The translations under genes were made by a program, and so were the position numbers. Below are positions 7,471 to 16,488 of a DNA stretch of 64,000 nucleotides, piece by piece (position 1 is the stretch's first letter; every line of letters begins with the position of its first letter). Origin of the DNA: Phil1 sp040767925. Its GTDB lineage: Bacteria; Bacillota; Clostridia; Christensenellales; CAG-138. Under the pieces are notes generated by a model. It made no database searches. It saw only the letters and a program-made list of their open reading frames with translations, and was not told where the DNA came from. The DNA is taken from the NCBI GenBank assembly GCA_040767925.1, contig JAXGNN010000001.1:434001-498000 (forward strand). Reading direction: 5' to 3'.

Positions 7471-9332
7471 ACGGGGAAACGGACGGAAGGAACGCGGGCG
7501 GCGCGATCGCGAGAAAGCCGGGGGACATCGTCGTGGCGCTGGTGGGCAACCCGAACGTCGGCAAGAGCACGCTGTTTAACGCGCTCACCGGCATGCGTCA
7601 GCACACCGGAAACTGGCCCGGCAAAACCGTGGGCATCGCCCGCGGCGAATGCACGCACGGCGGGAAACGGTATATTTTCGTCGACCTGCCGGGCACCTAT
7701 TCGCTGGGCGCGCGCTCCTATGAGGAGGAAATCGCGCGGGACTTCATCGTCTCGGGCGAGGCGGACCTCTCGCTCGTGATCTGCGACGCCACCTGCCTCG
7801 AACATTGCCTGAACCTCGCGCTGCAAACGCTCTGCGCCTCGCAAAGGACCGCCATATGCGTAAATCTTCTCGACGAGGCCGCAAAAAAGCGCATCTCCGT
7901 CGACCTCGACAAGCTCTCCGGCATGCTCGGCGTGCCCGTCGCCGGAACCGCCGCGCGCAGCGAAACCGGACTCGACGGCCTCTTCGCCGCGATCGATGCG
8001 GCGCTCGCGGCTCCGCCCTCCAGGCGCTGCGACGAGTGCGGGAGCTGCGCCTGCCACGCGTTCGGCTTCGCGGAAAAAATCTGCGCGGAATGCGTAAGCT
8101 ATGGAAAATCCGACCGCGCCGGGCGCGACCTTCGCATCGACCGCGTGCTCACGGGGAAATACACCGGAGCGCCCCTGATGTTCCTTTTGCTGCTCGTCGT
8201 CTTCTATATTACCCTCAAGGGGGCGAACTATCCCTCCCAGCTGCTCTCAAGCGGGCTTTCCGCGCTCGAGGCGCCGCTTTTGAGGCTGCTCCTCTCGGCG
8301 GGGCTGCCCGATTTCGTCTGCCGCGCGCTGACGGAGGGCATGTACCGCGTGCTCGCGTGGGTGGTGTCCGTCATGCTGCCGCCCATGGCGATCTTCTTCC
8401 CGCTCTTCACGCTGCTGGAGGATTTGGGCTATCTCCCGCGCGTCGCCTTCAACCTCGACAACAGCTTTCGGCGCTGCCGCGCGTGCGGCAAACAATCTTT
8501 GACGATGTGCATGGGGTTCGGCTGCAACGCGGCGGGCGTTTCCGGCTGCCGCATCATCGACAGCCCGCGGGAAAGGCTCATCGCCATTCTCACCAACAGC
8601 CTCGTGCCCTGCAACGGGCGTTTCCCGCTGCTGCTCGCGGTGATCGCGATGTTCTTCGCCCTCTCCTCTCCCGTTTCCGGCGCGCTGATACTGACGCTGT
8701 GCGTGCTCGCGGGCGTGGGGATGACGTTCGCAGCCTCGCGCCTGCTTTCGGCGACTCTCCTGAAAGGCATCCCCTCCTCCTTCGTGCTGGAGCTGCCGCC
8801 TTACCGGATGCCGCAGATCGGCCGCGTGGTCGTCCGCAGCGTCTTCGACAGGACGCTCTTCGTGCTCGGGCGCGCCGTGGCGGTGGCGGCGCCCGCGGGG
8901 ATCGTCATCTGGCTGTTCGCCAACGTGCCCGCGGGAGGCGGCACTGTCCTTTCCGCGTGCACGGGCTTCCTCGATCCTTTCGCGCGCGCCTTCGGGCTCG
9001 ACGGGGTGCTTTTGATGGCGTTCATACTCGGCTTCCCCGCGAATGAAATCGTGCTGCCGCTCGCGGTCATGGCGTATATGCAGCAGGGCGCGGTGCCGCA
9101 GCTCCCGGCGCTCGAGGAGCTCCGCGCGCTGCTCGCCGCCAACGGATGGACCTGGGTGACGGCGGTGTGCGTGCTGACCTTCTCGCTGTTCCACTGGCCG
9201 TGCTCGACGACGCTTCTCACCATCAAAAAAGAAACCGGCTCGTGGCGCTGGACGCTCGTCGCGGCACTGCTCCCGACGCTGATCGGCTTTTTCGCATGCT
9301 TTTTGATCGCGAGCGCCGCGCGGCTGTTTTAG
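7461..9332 (+). CDS. feoB: ferrous iron transport protein B
   Basis: A 623-residue Fe(II) transporter. The cytosolic G domain has GNPNVGKS (29-36), DLPGTY (75-80) and NLLD (135-138). About eight membrane segments follow, with the family motif LTMCMGFGCNAAGV. FeoB imports ferrous iron across the inner membrane. The linker between G domain and membrane part carries an unusual Cys/His cluster: Cys190, 193, 196, 198, His199, then Cys208 and 211. The start at 7461 lies inside feoA; the frame extended to 7134 is an artefact. The protein is on the short side for FeoB. Confidence 0.93.
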   Translation: MGLNGETDGRNAGGAIARKPGDIVVALVGNPNVGKSTLFNALTGMRQHTGNWPGKTVGIARGECTHGGKRYIFVDLPGTYSLGARSYEEEIARDFIVSGEADLSLVICDATCLEHCLNLALQTLCASQRTAICVNLLDEAAKKRISVDLDKLSGMLGVPVAGTAARSETGLDGLFAAIDAALAAPPSRRCDECGSCACHAFGFAEKICAECVSYGKSDRAGRDLRIDRVLTGKYTGAPLMFLLLLVVFYITLKGANYPSQLLSSGLSALEAPLLRLLLSAGLPDFVCRALTEGMYRVLAWVVSVMLPPMAIFFPLFTLLEDLGYLPRVAFNLDNSFRRCRACGKQSLTMCMGFGCNAAGVSGCRIIDSPRERLIAILTNSLVPCNGRFPLLLAVIAMFFALSSPVSGALILTLCVLAGVGMTFAASRLLSATLLKGIPSSFVLELPPYRMPQIGRVVVRSVFDRTLFVLGRAVAVAAPAGIVIWLFANVPAGGGTVLSACTGFLDPFARAFGLDGVLLMAFILGFPANEIVLPLAVMAYMQQGAVPQLPALEELRALLAANGWTWVTAVCVLTFSLFHWPCSTTLLTIKKETGSWRWTLVAALLPTLIGFFACFLIASAARLF

Positions 9333-9352
9333 CAGAAGGGCAGATTGAAAGA

Positions 9353-9380
9353 CAAAAAAGAGGTGTCGGCCTCTTTTATT
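9353..9380. terminator. bidirectional terminator between feoB and folD
   Basis: Arms AAAAGAGG (9356-9363) and CCTCTTTT (9370-9377) give a T tail in both directions, serving feoB on the plus strand and folD on the minus strand. Confidence 0.85.
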
Positions 9381-9385
9381 ATATA

Positions 9386-10231
9386 TTAAATATGCGCGGC
9401 CTGCTTCTCCGCCGCGGTGACGGTGTTCTGCATGAGCATGGCGACGGTCATCGGCCCCACGCCTCCCGGCACCGGAGTAATGTATGATGCCTTCTCTTTC
9501 ACGGCGTCGAAGTCCACGTCCCCGCAGAGCGCGCCGGACTCATCCCGGTTGTTGCCCACGTCGACGACAACGGCGTCCTTTTTGACCATGTCCGCGCCGA
9601 TGAGGCGCGGCGCCCCCGCGGCGACGATGAGAATGTCCGCGCGGGAAGTGATCTCGGGGAGCTCCCGCGTTTTCGTGTGGCAAACGGTCACGGTGCCGTC
9701 GCGCAGCATCAGTTGCATCGCCATGGGCTTGCCGACGATGGCGCTTCGCCCCACGACCACGCAGTTCTTCCCCGCGATCTCGATATTTTCCGAGTCGAGA
9801 AGCTCGACGACGCCCGCGGGCGTGCAGGCGGCCATATCGTCCCTGTCCCCGCCGATGAGCGCGGAAAATGCGTCCACATCCTTCTCCCGCGCGATGCGCT
9901 GCATGACGGCCTTCTCCCGGATATGCTCCGGGAAGGGCAGCTGGCAGAGCACGCCGTGCACGGAGGAATCCGCGTTGAGGTTTTCGATGAGCGCGACAAG
10001 CTCCTCCTCTTTCATATCGGCCGGCAGGTGCATGAAGCGCGGGAGGATCCCCGCCTCGAGGCAGGCTTCCCGTTTCCTCCCCACGAGCCTCTGCGAAAGC
10101 GGATCGTCCCCGAGGAGGATGAGCGCGAGGCAGGGCGCGACGCCGCGCGAGGAAAGCGCCCTTGCTCTCTCCCGCACGCGCGAAATCACCTTCGCCGCGA
10201 CCGCCCTCCCGTCGATTACCTTCGCCGCCAT
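9386..10231 (-). CDS. folD: methylenetetrahydrofolate dehydrogenase/cyclohydrolase
   Basis: A 281-residue FolD, the bifunctional cytosolic enzyme converting 5,10-methylene-THF to 10-formyl-THF with NADP. Family marks are GVLCQLPFPEHI, KDVDAF, the NADP-binding VVVGRSAIVGKPMA and the C-terminal ITPVPGGVGPMTVAMLMQN. The catalytic Lys is present (Lys53 in LVGRKREA). The family's conserved active-site Tyr, four residues before this Lys (SxxYxxxK), is Leu49 here, and KDVDG reads KDVDA. The rest of the fold looks intact. It has its own promoter and terminator. Confidence 0.93.
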   Translation of the reverse strand: MAAKVIDGRAVAAKVISRVRERARALSSRGVAPCLALILLGDDPLSQRLVGRKREACLEAGILPRFMHLPADMKEEELVALIENLNADSSVHGVLCQLPFPEHIREKAVMQRIAREKDVDAFSALIGGDRDDMAACTPAGVVELLDSENIEIAGKNCVVVGRSAIVGKPMAMQLMLRDGTVTVCHTKTRELPEITSRADILIVAAGAPRLIGADMVKKDAVVVDVGNNRDESGALCGDVDFDAVKEKASYITPVPGGVGPMTVAMLMQNTVTAAEKQAAHI

Positions 10232-10270
10232 ATCCTCACCTTGCCCTTCGTCCGTTTGGGTTCCATGTCC

Positions 10271-10298
10271 ATTATAGCGTTTTACCGCATAAACACAA
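10271..10298 (-). promoter_or_regulatory. promoter of folD
   Basis: On the minus strand TTGTGT (10293-10298), 16-base spacer and TATAAT (10271-10276), about 40 bases before folD. Confidence 0.6.
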
Positions 10299-10312
10299 GC
10301 GCTTTCGGCAGG

Positions 10313-10344
10313 CTAAAAAGCCGCCGGGCTGACAGCCCGGCGGC
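10313..10344 (-). terminator. intergenic terminator hairpin between divergent genes
   Basis: Perfect eleven-base arms GCCGCCGGGCT and AGCCCGGCGGC with a three-base loop (10320-10344). On the minus strand five T follow. No minus-strand gene lies upstream, so it would block antisense transcripts from the 10402 gene region entering folD. The loop overlaps a candidate plus-strand -35 box. Confidence 0.65.
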
Positions 10345-10358
10345 GGATGTGCTATAAT
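10329..10358 (+). promoter_or_regulatory. promoter of the small zinc-ribbon membrane protein
   Basis: CTGACA (10329-10334), 18-base spacer and consensus TATAAT (10353-10358). The -35 box lies in the loop of the preceding hairpin. Confidence 0.5.
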
Positions 10359-10401
10359 CTGCGGGGGCATTCATCTTGCATACGATCGGGAGGATTTTTA
10401 T

Positions 10402-10785
10402 ATGAAGAGCGTGAAACCGGGCAGGGGACCTTCGGCGCTGGGCGTTTGGGGATCGGTCATGGCGGCCGTTTTCGGCGTGTTTTGGACGGTCATGGCGGCT
10501 TCGATGGGCGCGCCGTTTATTTTCCCGATGTTCGGCGTGCTTTTCATCATCACCGCCGTCGTCATGGGCGTATACAATTACAGGAACGCCACGGGCAAAC
10601 GCCGCTATTCGGCCTTCGACATCACCGAGGACGGCGAGGAGCCCGACCCCCTCGAGGAGCGCTTCGGCGCGGCGGAGCCGCGCGGCGAGGCGGTGCGGGG
10701 AGACTTCGGATACTGCCCCTACTGCGGCGCCCCCGCCGAAACGGACTACGCGTTCTGCCGCAGGTGCGGGAAAAAGCTCGGCTGA
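10402..10785 (+). CDS. small membrane protein with C-terminal zinc ribbon
   Basis: A 127-residue protein with two adjacent membrane segments (about 11-33 and 37-55), an acidic linker and a cytosolic zinc ribbon CPYCG...CRRCG at residues 108-126. No family function is known; such proteins are common in Clostridia. GGGAGG lies eight bases before the start. It stands 116 bases before the DegV gene and may share its transcript. Confidence 0.7.
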   Translation: MKSVKPGRGPSALGVWGSVMAAVFGVFWTVMAASMGAPFIFPMFGVLFIITAVVMGVYNYRNATGKRRYSAFDITEDGEEPDPLEERFGAAEPRGEAVRGDFGYCPYCGAPAETDYAFCRRCGKKLG

Positions 10786-10901
10786 CGCGCGTTAAAAAGG
10801 CGGACGGTTCCAATCTTTGCGGGCTTGCGTTTATAATCAGTTCATATATATATATTATCTTATGATTATCTATCATGCGGACAAACGCACAGGAGGGAAC
10901 A

Positions 10902-11744
10902 ATGGCAATCAAGATTACGTCCGACAGCACATGCGACCTCACCCCGGAACTCATACAGAAGCATCATATTGAAATCTTCCCCCTCTACATCACGCTCGGC
11001 AACAAGACCTACAGGGACATGGTGGACCTTTTCCCCGACGACATCTTCCGGCATGTCGACGCGGGCGGGGACATCGCCACGACCGCCGCGGTGCCGCCGC
11101 TCGAATACGGCACGCGCTTCGCCGAACTTTCGAAGGAATACGACGCGGTCGTGCACATCAACATCGGCAGTCACTTTTCCGCGTGCTACCAGAACGCGTA
11201 CCTCGCCGCCGAGGAATACGACAACGTATACGTGATCGACTCGAAAAACCTCTCGAGCGGGCACGGCCACGTCGTCATGGAAGCGGCGCTGATGGCGGAG
11301 GCGGGCCTCCCCGTCGAGGAGCTTCTCGCGCGGCTCGAGGCGCTCATCCCCAAGGTGGAGGCGAGCTTCATACTCGACCGGCTCGACTACATGCGAAAGG
11401 GCGGCCGCTGCTCCACCATCGCCATGCTCGGCGCGAACGCCCTGCAGCTTAAGCCCTGCATCGAGGTTTACGACGGGGCGATGCGCGTGGGCACGAAATA
11501 CCGCGGCTCGTTTGAGAAGAGCATCCAGCGCTATGTCAAAGACAGGCTCGAGGGCAGGGCCGACATCGCCTTCGACCGCATCTTCATCACGCATCCGCAC
11601 GCCTCGCCGGAGGCGGTGGAGACCGCCAGGGAGGCCATCAAACAATACGCGGATTTCAAAGAGATCATCGAGACGCGCGCCGGCTGCACGGTGTCCACGC
11701 ACTGCGGGCCCTCCACGCTCGGCGTGCTGTTCATCACAAAATAA
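10902..11744 (+). CDS. DegV family fatty-acid-binding protein
   Basis: A 280-residue DegV/FakB-type protein. Marks are the opening KITSDSTCDL, TTAAVPPLEY, the ligand-binding loop HINIGSHFSACYQ, and RLDYMRKGGRCS with LKPCIEV further on. Family members bind a fatty acid; FakB members present it to the FakA kinase. No FakA is encoded nearby. The start at 10902 has AGGAGGG five bases upstream, so the in-frame extension to 10875 is rejected. It is 12 bases before the two-component genes and probably in their operon. Confidence 0.88.
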   Translation: MAIKITSDSTCDLTPELIQKHHIEIFPLYITLGNKTYRDMVDLFPDDIFRHVDAGGDIATTAAVPPLEYGTRFAELSKEYDAVVHINIGSHFSACYQNAYLAAEEYDNVYVIDSKNLSSGHGHVVMEAALMAEAGLPVEELLARLEALIPKVEASFILDRLDYMRKGGRCSTIAMLGANALQLKPCIEVYDGAMRVGTKYRGSFEKSIQRYVKDRLEGRADIAFDRIFITHPHASPEAVETAREAIKQYADFKEIIETRAGCTVSTHCGPSTLGVLFITK

Positions 11745-11756
11745 GGGGCAAACCCG

Positions 11757-12431
11757 ATGTTCCGCATCATGGTGGTCGAGGACGACGTTAACACGCAGAA
11801 GCTCATGCACGCCGTGCTCTCGCAGAGCGGCTATGAGCCCGTGCCCGCGCGGGACGGGGTGGAGGCGCTCAGCCTTCTCGATCGCAAGCACATCGACCTC
11901 ATCGTGCTCGACGTGATGATGCCCCGCATGGACGGCCTCGCCCTCACGCGCGAAATCCGCGCCGCGAGGAACAACATTCCCATCCTCATGGTCAGCGCGA
12001 AGGAACTGCCCGCGGATAAAAGGCGGGGCTTCCTCTCCGGCACGGACGACTATATGGTAAAACCCGTCGACGAGGAGGAGATGCTTTTGCGCATCGCGGC
12101 GCTCCTTCGCCGCTCCCGCATCGCGGACGAGCATAGGATCGCCGTCGGCGCGACGGCGCTCGATTACGACGCGCTGACGCTCGCGGATCCTCGGGGCAAG
12201 CAGGTGCTGCCGCCCAAGGAGTTCATGCTGCTCTTCAAGCTGCTCTCCTATCAGGATAAGATCTTCACGCGCCGCCAGCTCATGGACGAAATCTGGGACA
12301 TGGAGAGCGAGACGGACGAGCGCACGGTGGACGTGCACATCAACCGGCTCCGCGAGCGGCTCCGGGAAAACCCGGACATAGAGCTCGTCACCGTGCGCGG
12401 CCTCGGCTACAAGGCGGTGAGGCGGCCATGA
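11757..12431 (+). CDS. OmpR/PhoB-type response regulator
   Basis: A 224-residue regulator. The receiver domain carries Glu8-Asp9, the phospho-acceptor Asp52 (VLDVMMP), Ser80 and Lys102. The C-terminal winged helix contains RRQLMDEIW and DVHINRLRERLRE. It would be phosphorylated by the histidine kinase whose start codon overlaps its stop codon (ATGA at 12428-12431). Targets cannot be inferred from the sequence; DegV just upstream suggests a link to membrane lipid state, but this is weak. Confidence 0.93.
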   Translation: MFRIMVVEDDVNTQKLMHAVLSQSGYEPVPARDGVEALSLLDRKHIDLIVLDVMMPRMDGLALTREIRAARNNIPILMVSAKELPADKRRGFLSGTDDYMVKPVDEEEMLLRIAALLRRSRIADEHRIAVGATALDYDALTLADPRGKQVLPPKEFMLLFKLLSYQDKIFTRRQLMDEIWDMESETDERTVDVHINRLRERLRENPDIELVTVRGLGYKAVRRP

Positions 12432-13465
12432 AAATCAGGCTGCGCTCCACCCGCCATCAGGCGGTCGTGTTCGTGTTCGTCATCATGCTGCTCGCGGCGG
12501 TGCTCGCGGGCGTCGCGCTCGCCATCCTCGTGGGCTTCGATCTGCTGCCCGACGTGCCGTACCCCGTGCTCGTGTGGTCCATCGCCGCGCTCGCCGTCTG
12601 CATCGCCATAGGCACCATGCTCTCGGCGCTTTTGAGCCGCTGGTTCCTCAAGCCCGTCAACGAGCTCATCCGCGCCACGCGCTCCGTCGCCGCGGGCGAT
12701 TTTTCCGTGCGTGTGGACGAGGCGGGCGCGAAGAGCGAGCTCGCGCAGCTCATCAAGAGCTTCAACACCATGGCGGAGGAGCTGGGCAGCCTCGAACTGT
12801 TCCGCAGGGATTTCATCAACACGTTCTCGCACGAGTTCAAGACGCCCATCGTATCCATACGCGGCTTCGCGCGCCAGTTGAAAAAAACCTCCCTCACCGA
12901 GGAGCAGAGGCGCGAGTACATCGACATCATCATCAGCGAGTCCGACCGGCTCACGAACATGTCCGCGAACATCCTCCTGCTCACGCGCTTTGAAAACCAG
13001 CAGATCGTCACCGACAACGAGGATATCCGCATCGACGAGCAGCTGCGCGCGTGCATCCTGCTGCTCGAAAAACAGTGGATGTTTAAGGGGATCTCCTTCG
13101 ACCTCGACCTCGACGCGGTGACTTTTTGCGGCAACCAGGAGATGCTCTCGCAGGTCTGGCTCAACGTCGTCGGCAACGCCATCAAGTTCTCCCACGACGG
13201 CGGGGAAATCCGCGTTTCCTGCCGCATGGACAAAAAGCGCCTCACGGTCGAAGTCGTGGATCACGGCATCGGCATGGACGCGGAAACGCAGAAGCACATC
13301 TTTGAGCAGTTCTATCAGGGCGCGGCCTCGCGCGCCACGGAGGGCTACGGCCTCGGGCTCACCATCACCGCGCGCATCGTGGAACTGATGCGCGGCGAAA
13401 TCGCTGTTTTAAGCGAAAAGGGCGGCGGCTCGACCTTTACGGTGCGGCTGCCCGTCAACGGCTGA
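12428..13465 (+). CDS. membrane sensor histidine kinase
   Basis: A 345-residue kinase with two membrane segments (about 13-37 and 44-70) separated by only a few residues, so there is almost no extracellular sensor. HAMP follows (about 72-125), then the H box FSHEFKTP with His135, and an HATPase domain with WLNVVGNAIKFS, DHGIGMD and GYGLGL. It probably senses the membrane itself or a partner protein. Translationally coupled to the response regulator. Confidence 0.93.
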   Translation: MKIRLRSTRHQAVVFVFVIMLLAAVLAGVALAILVGFDLLPDVPYPVLVWSIAALAVCIAIGTMLSALLSRWFLKPVNELIRATRSVAAGDFSVRVDEAGAKSELAQLIKSFNTMAEELGSLELFRRDFINTFSHEFKTPIVSIRGFARQLKKTSLTEEQRREYIDIIISESDRLTNMSANILLLTRFENQQIVTDNEDIRIDEQLRACILLLEKQWMFKGISFDLDLDAVTFCGNQEMLSQVWLNVVGNAIKFSHDGGEIRVSCRMDKKRLTVEVVDHGIGMDAETQKHIFEQFYQGAASRATEGYGLGLTITARIVELMRGEIAVLSEKGGGSTFTVRLPVNG

Positions 13466-13470
13466 TTCGC

Positions 13471-15651
13471 TCAATACTCGGCGTCCGGAATGCCCATCAG
13501 CGGCGAATAGTCAAAAATAGGGTTGTTTTTAACGTTCACATATTTGAGGTTCGGCAACTCCCGCAAAACATAGATAGAGTTGATGGAATTATCCTGAATA
13601 TAGAGCGTTTCAAGGGCGGCCAGGGTCCTCAATGGCCAGATGTCCACGATATTGTTGATGTTCAGGCGAAGCTCTTTGAGTTTCGCCATGCCGGCGAGCG
13701 GCGTCAGGTCGCTCACCTGATTTGCGTTAAGGCGAAGGTCCTCCATCAGCACCATGCCGGAGAGGGGCGAGATGTCCGCGATCCGGTTTTTATACAGGTT
13801 GAGGCGCGTAAGGCCGGTGAGCCCCGCGAGCGGGGTCAGGTCGCTGATATTGTTGGAGGACAGCGTCAGCTTCGTCAGGTTCTTGAGGCCGGAAAGCGGC
13901 GCGAGGTCGGAGATGTTGTTGCGGAAAAGCTGCAGGTCCCCCTTGAGGTATTCCAGCGAGGCGATCGGCGAAATATCGCTCAGGTAGATGTTGCTCGTGA
14001 GCCGAAGCGTCTCTATTTGGGGCAGCTGATAGAGCACCGATATGTCCGTGATCTCCGTACAGGAGATGTTCAGCTCCTTCAGATTCGGAAAATACCGAAG
14101 GTCGGAAATGTCGCTGAGCGTACCGCGCGGATACTTTGTGCCGTAATATTCATAGCTGCCGTCGCTCAAATCACGCCCTGAGCCGAGGGCAAAATAATCG
14201 TAATACTCATAGAAGCAGCGGTCCGCCAGTATGCTCAGGCACTCGATCTCCGTCAGCTCGCCCCGGAGGATATCGCCGTGCGGCCTGTTCAGAAGCTGGC
14301 GGATCAGGGCTTCGAACTGCGGATCTGCGAACACGGCCGGCGTCAGTTCGACGGGAGTCGCGCTCGGCGCAGGCGTTTTGACGGCGCTCGTCTGCGGCAT
14401 GGTACGTTCGACGGGCGCGGACGAGCCGCCGCCATCCGTATAAGCCGGCGAGTTCACGGCGCTGAGGCTGTTCGCGCGCAGCTGCGCGCGCAGGGTTTCG
14501 GACTCGACGAGAAGCCCGATTGCGCTGATCGCCATGACCGCGAACAGAACGATGCCGATGATCGCAAGAGGGCTCGGTTTTTTTCGCGGCCGCACGGGAG
14601 CGGTCGCGGGAACGGTCTGCGGCGCGGCCGTAGGTATGGCTGCGATCGGCCGCGCAGGCGCGGGAGAGGGCGGATATGCGCCTCCAACAACGGGCGCCAC
14701 CTGTTGAACGCTCGCCGCATAGGGGGCGTCCCGCCCCATGAGCGCCTGCCTCATCTGCGTGGCGGAGGCGAAGCGCTCCCTGAAATCGAAGCTGATCGCC
14801 TTCATTACGGCCGCCTTGAGCGCGCCGTCCCCGTTTGCGGGCGGATACGGCACCGCGCCGCGCATGCGCATATTGAAGGCATTCTCGTGATCGTCCACGG
14901 AAACGGGCAGCGGCGCGGACGGCAAAAACGGGAAGCGCCCGTTGTTGAGCAGCTTATACATCAGGATGCCGAGCGAATACATATCCACCGTGGCGTCGTA
15001 ATGCCTGCCGTTGTAAACCTCAGGCGCTATGTAAGCCGGGGTTCCTTTCATGCTCATGCCGGTCGACGCGCCGGCGAGCTCGCGCGCGATGCCGAAATCG
15101 CCCAGCTTGAATACGCCGCGGCTGTTGAGCAGCACGTTCGCTTCCTTGATGTCCCGATGGATGACATGGTACGCCTCGCACGCCTCGAGCGCGGAGCAGA
15201 TTTCGATGCCGATCCGCCTCACCTCGTCCGCCGATACAGGATTGCCGCGCACATAATCCGAAAGCGGTATGAGCAGTTCCATGCGGATGAAGATATCGAC
15301 GACAAAGGGCTGCGGCGTGCGGAAAATCTGATGATCCTCATAAGCGACGATGTGCGCCTCGCCCCGGAGCGCGTACATCAGGTCGATCTCCTTTAGGATG
15401 CGGGACGCCATGCCGTCGAAATAACCGGCCATGGATGCCTCGTCCATGCCAAGCTGCGCGGCTTCCGCGCGCTCCGCCTCGGTTTTCGGGATGCGGATGT
15501 GCTTGACTGCGCTGACGTACTGCGGCGCGTCCGCGCGGTGGACGCGATAGACGCGCCCGAAGCTCCCCTCCCCCAGCACGGCGTCCGGAACCCAGTTGCC
15601 CCACAGAGGAACGAACCGCATCACCGGATCGCCCGGAGCAATGCCGATCAC
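13471..15651 (-). CDS. Ser/Thr protein kinase-TM-leucine-rich-repeat receptor
   Basis: A 726-residue receptor kinase. Residues 13-305 are a complete Hanks-type kinase: GEGSFG loop, Lys50 (SAVKHI), HRD 165-167, DFG at 185-187 and TPAYIAPE. A Pro/Ala-rich linker, one membrane span (about 361-383) and an outside part follow. The outside part carries about eight LRRs of the internalin type (LTxLxLSSNNISDLxPLxxL). I start at GTG 15651, which overlaps the upstream stop as GTGA and follows a GGGGTGG site. That start also aligns with the paralogue at 18244-19167 (shared PLWGNW near residue 15). Last gene of a five-gene minus-strand operon; it converges with the histidine kinase 5 bases away. Confidence 0.88.
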   Translation of the reverse strand: MIGIAPGDPVMRFVPLWGNWVPDAVLGEGSFGRVYRVHRADAPQYVSAVKHIRIPKTEAERAEAAQLGMDEASMAGYFDGMASRILKEIDLMYALRGEAHIVAYEDHQIFRTPQPFVVDIFIRMELLIPLSDYVRGNPVSADEVRRIGIEICSALEACEAYHVIHRDIKEANVLLNSRGVFKLGDFGIARELAGASTGMSMKGTPAYIAPEVYNGRHYDATVDMYSLGILMYKLLNNGRFPFLPSAPLPVSVDDHENAFNMRMRGAVPYPPANGDGALKAAVMKAISFDFRERFASATQMRQALMGRDAPYAASVQQVAPVVGGAYPPSPAPARPIAAIPTAAPQTVPATAPVRPRKKPSPLAIIGIVLFAVMAISAIGLLVESETLRAQLRANSLSAVNSPAYTDGGGSSAPVERTMPQTSAVKTPAPSATPVELTPAVFADPQFEALIRQLLNRPHGDILRGELTEIECLSILADRCFYEYYDYFALGSGRDLSDGSYEYYGTKYPRGTLSDISDLRYFPNLKELNISCTEITDISVLYQLPQIETLRLTSNIYLSDISPIASLEYLKGDLQLFRNNISDLAPLSGLKNLTKLTLSSNNISDLTPLAGLTGLTRLNLYKNRIADISPLSGMVLMEDLRLNANQVSDLTPLAGMAKLKELRLNINNIVDIWPLRTLAALETLYIQDNSINSIYVLRELPNLKYVNVKNNPIFDYSPLMGIPDAEY

Positions 15652-16487
15652 GTCAGCCACCCCATGTCGCGCTCGTACTGCTTGCACAGCGATACGTTAT
15701 AGCGCTGACAGTCGTTCAAATAATCGTCCACGCCGTCCGCAAAGGGCCAATACCAGCTCTTCGCGCCGAAATAGTCGATGTTGACCTGCTTGTCGAAAAT
15801 TTCCCCGCTCATGGCGTACTGGCCGTTCCGGATGAGCGCCAACTCCTCTTTTGTAAAAACATAAAGCTCCGCAAGATCATACTCGCGGTAATACCCCTGC
15901 AGGATAAAATCCTCGAGATAATCCTCCGGGACGGCGTCCAGATAGCGCCGCGCGTTTTCGGGCACATAGCCCTCGGGCGTCGGTATGGGAGTCGGCGCGG
16001 GTTTGAGCGTTTGGCGCGGGGTCTGCGGCGCCTGCGTCCTCGGGGGCAGCGTTTCAACATAGGTCGGCACGCCGCTCGGGGAGGGTGAAGCGCTCTGGCT
16101 AAGGCCGCCGCTGTCGTTGCCGCCGTTTATCTTGCCGGACGGCGCGAGGCTGCCGTTGAGCAGCACCGCGATGAGCGCGATGACGGCGACGCCCGCCACC
16201 GCCGCGAGGGCGATGAGCGCGCCCGCGTGGGATTTGCCTCCGCTCCGGGGCTGCGTCTGCTGCAATGGCGGCTGCGCGGCGCCCGCGCCCGGCAAAGGCT
16301 GCTGCCAGCCGTACGGCGGCGTTTGATACGGGCTCGGCGTCCCGGCGTTGACGGGCATGGTTTCCTCGGGCGCAAAACCCGGCTTCGCGGCCGCAGGCGG
16401 CGCGAAAGCGCCGCCGAGCCGCGCGCCGCAGAACTTGCAGTAGGGCTTTTGGTTTGAAACCGTCTTTCCGCATTGAGGGCAAAACAT
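15648..16487 (-). CDS. zinc-ribbon membrane protein with extracellular YARHG-like domain
   Basis: A 279-residue protein. A cytosolic zinc ribbon opens it (CPQCG...CKFCG, residues 3-21). A Pro-rich linker, one membrane span (about 88-111), a Ser/Thr/Pro-rich stalk and a C-terminal YARHG-like domain follow. The domain has ELALIRNGQYAMSG, then YFGAKSWY. The family's YARHG signature is degenerate (QYAMSG). The domain is usually extracellular and thought to act at the cell wall. One base separates the start from the amidase stop, and the stop overlaps the kinase-LRR start. Confidence 0.7.
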   Translation of the reverse strand: MFCPQCGKTVSNQKPYCKFCGARLGGAFAPPAAAKPGFAPEETMPVNAGTPSPYQTPPYGWQQPLPGAGAAQPPLQQTQPRSGGKSHAGALIALAAVAGVAVIALIAVLLNGSLAPSGKINGGNDSGGLSQSASPSPSGVPTYVETLPPRTQAPQTPRQTLKPAPTPIPTPEGYVPENARRYLDAVPEDYLEDFILQGYYREYDLAELYVFTKEELALIRNGQYAMSGEIFDKQVNIDYFGAKSWYWPFADGVDDYLNDCQRYNVSLCKQYERDMGWLT

Positions 16488-16488
16488 G

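Noticed and set aside
10866..12338. 490-codon minus-strand open frame
   Set aside because: It is opposite the DegV and response-regulator genes, both of which are clear families in the other strand.
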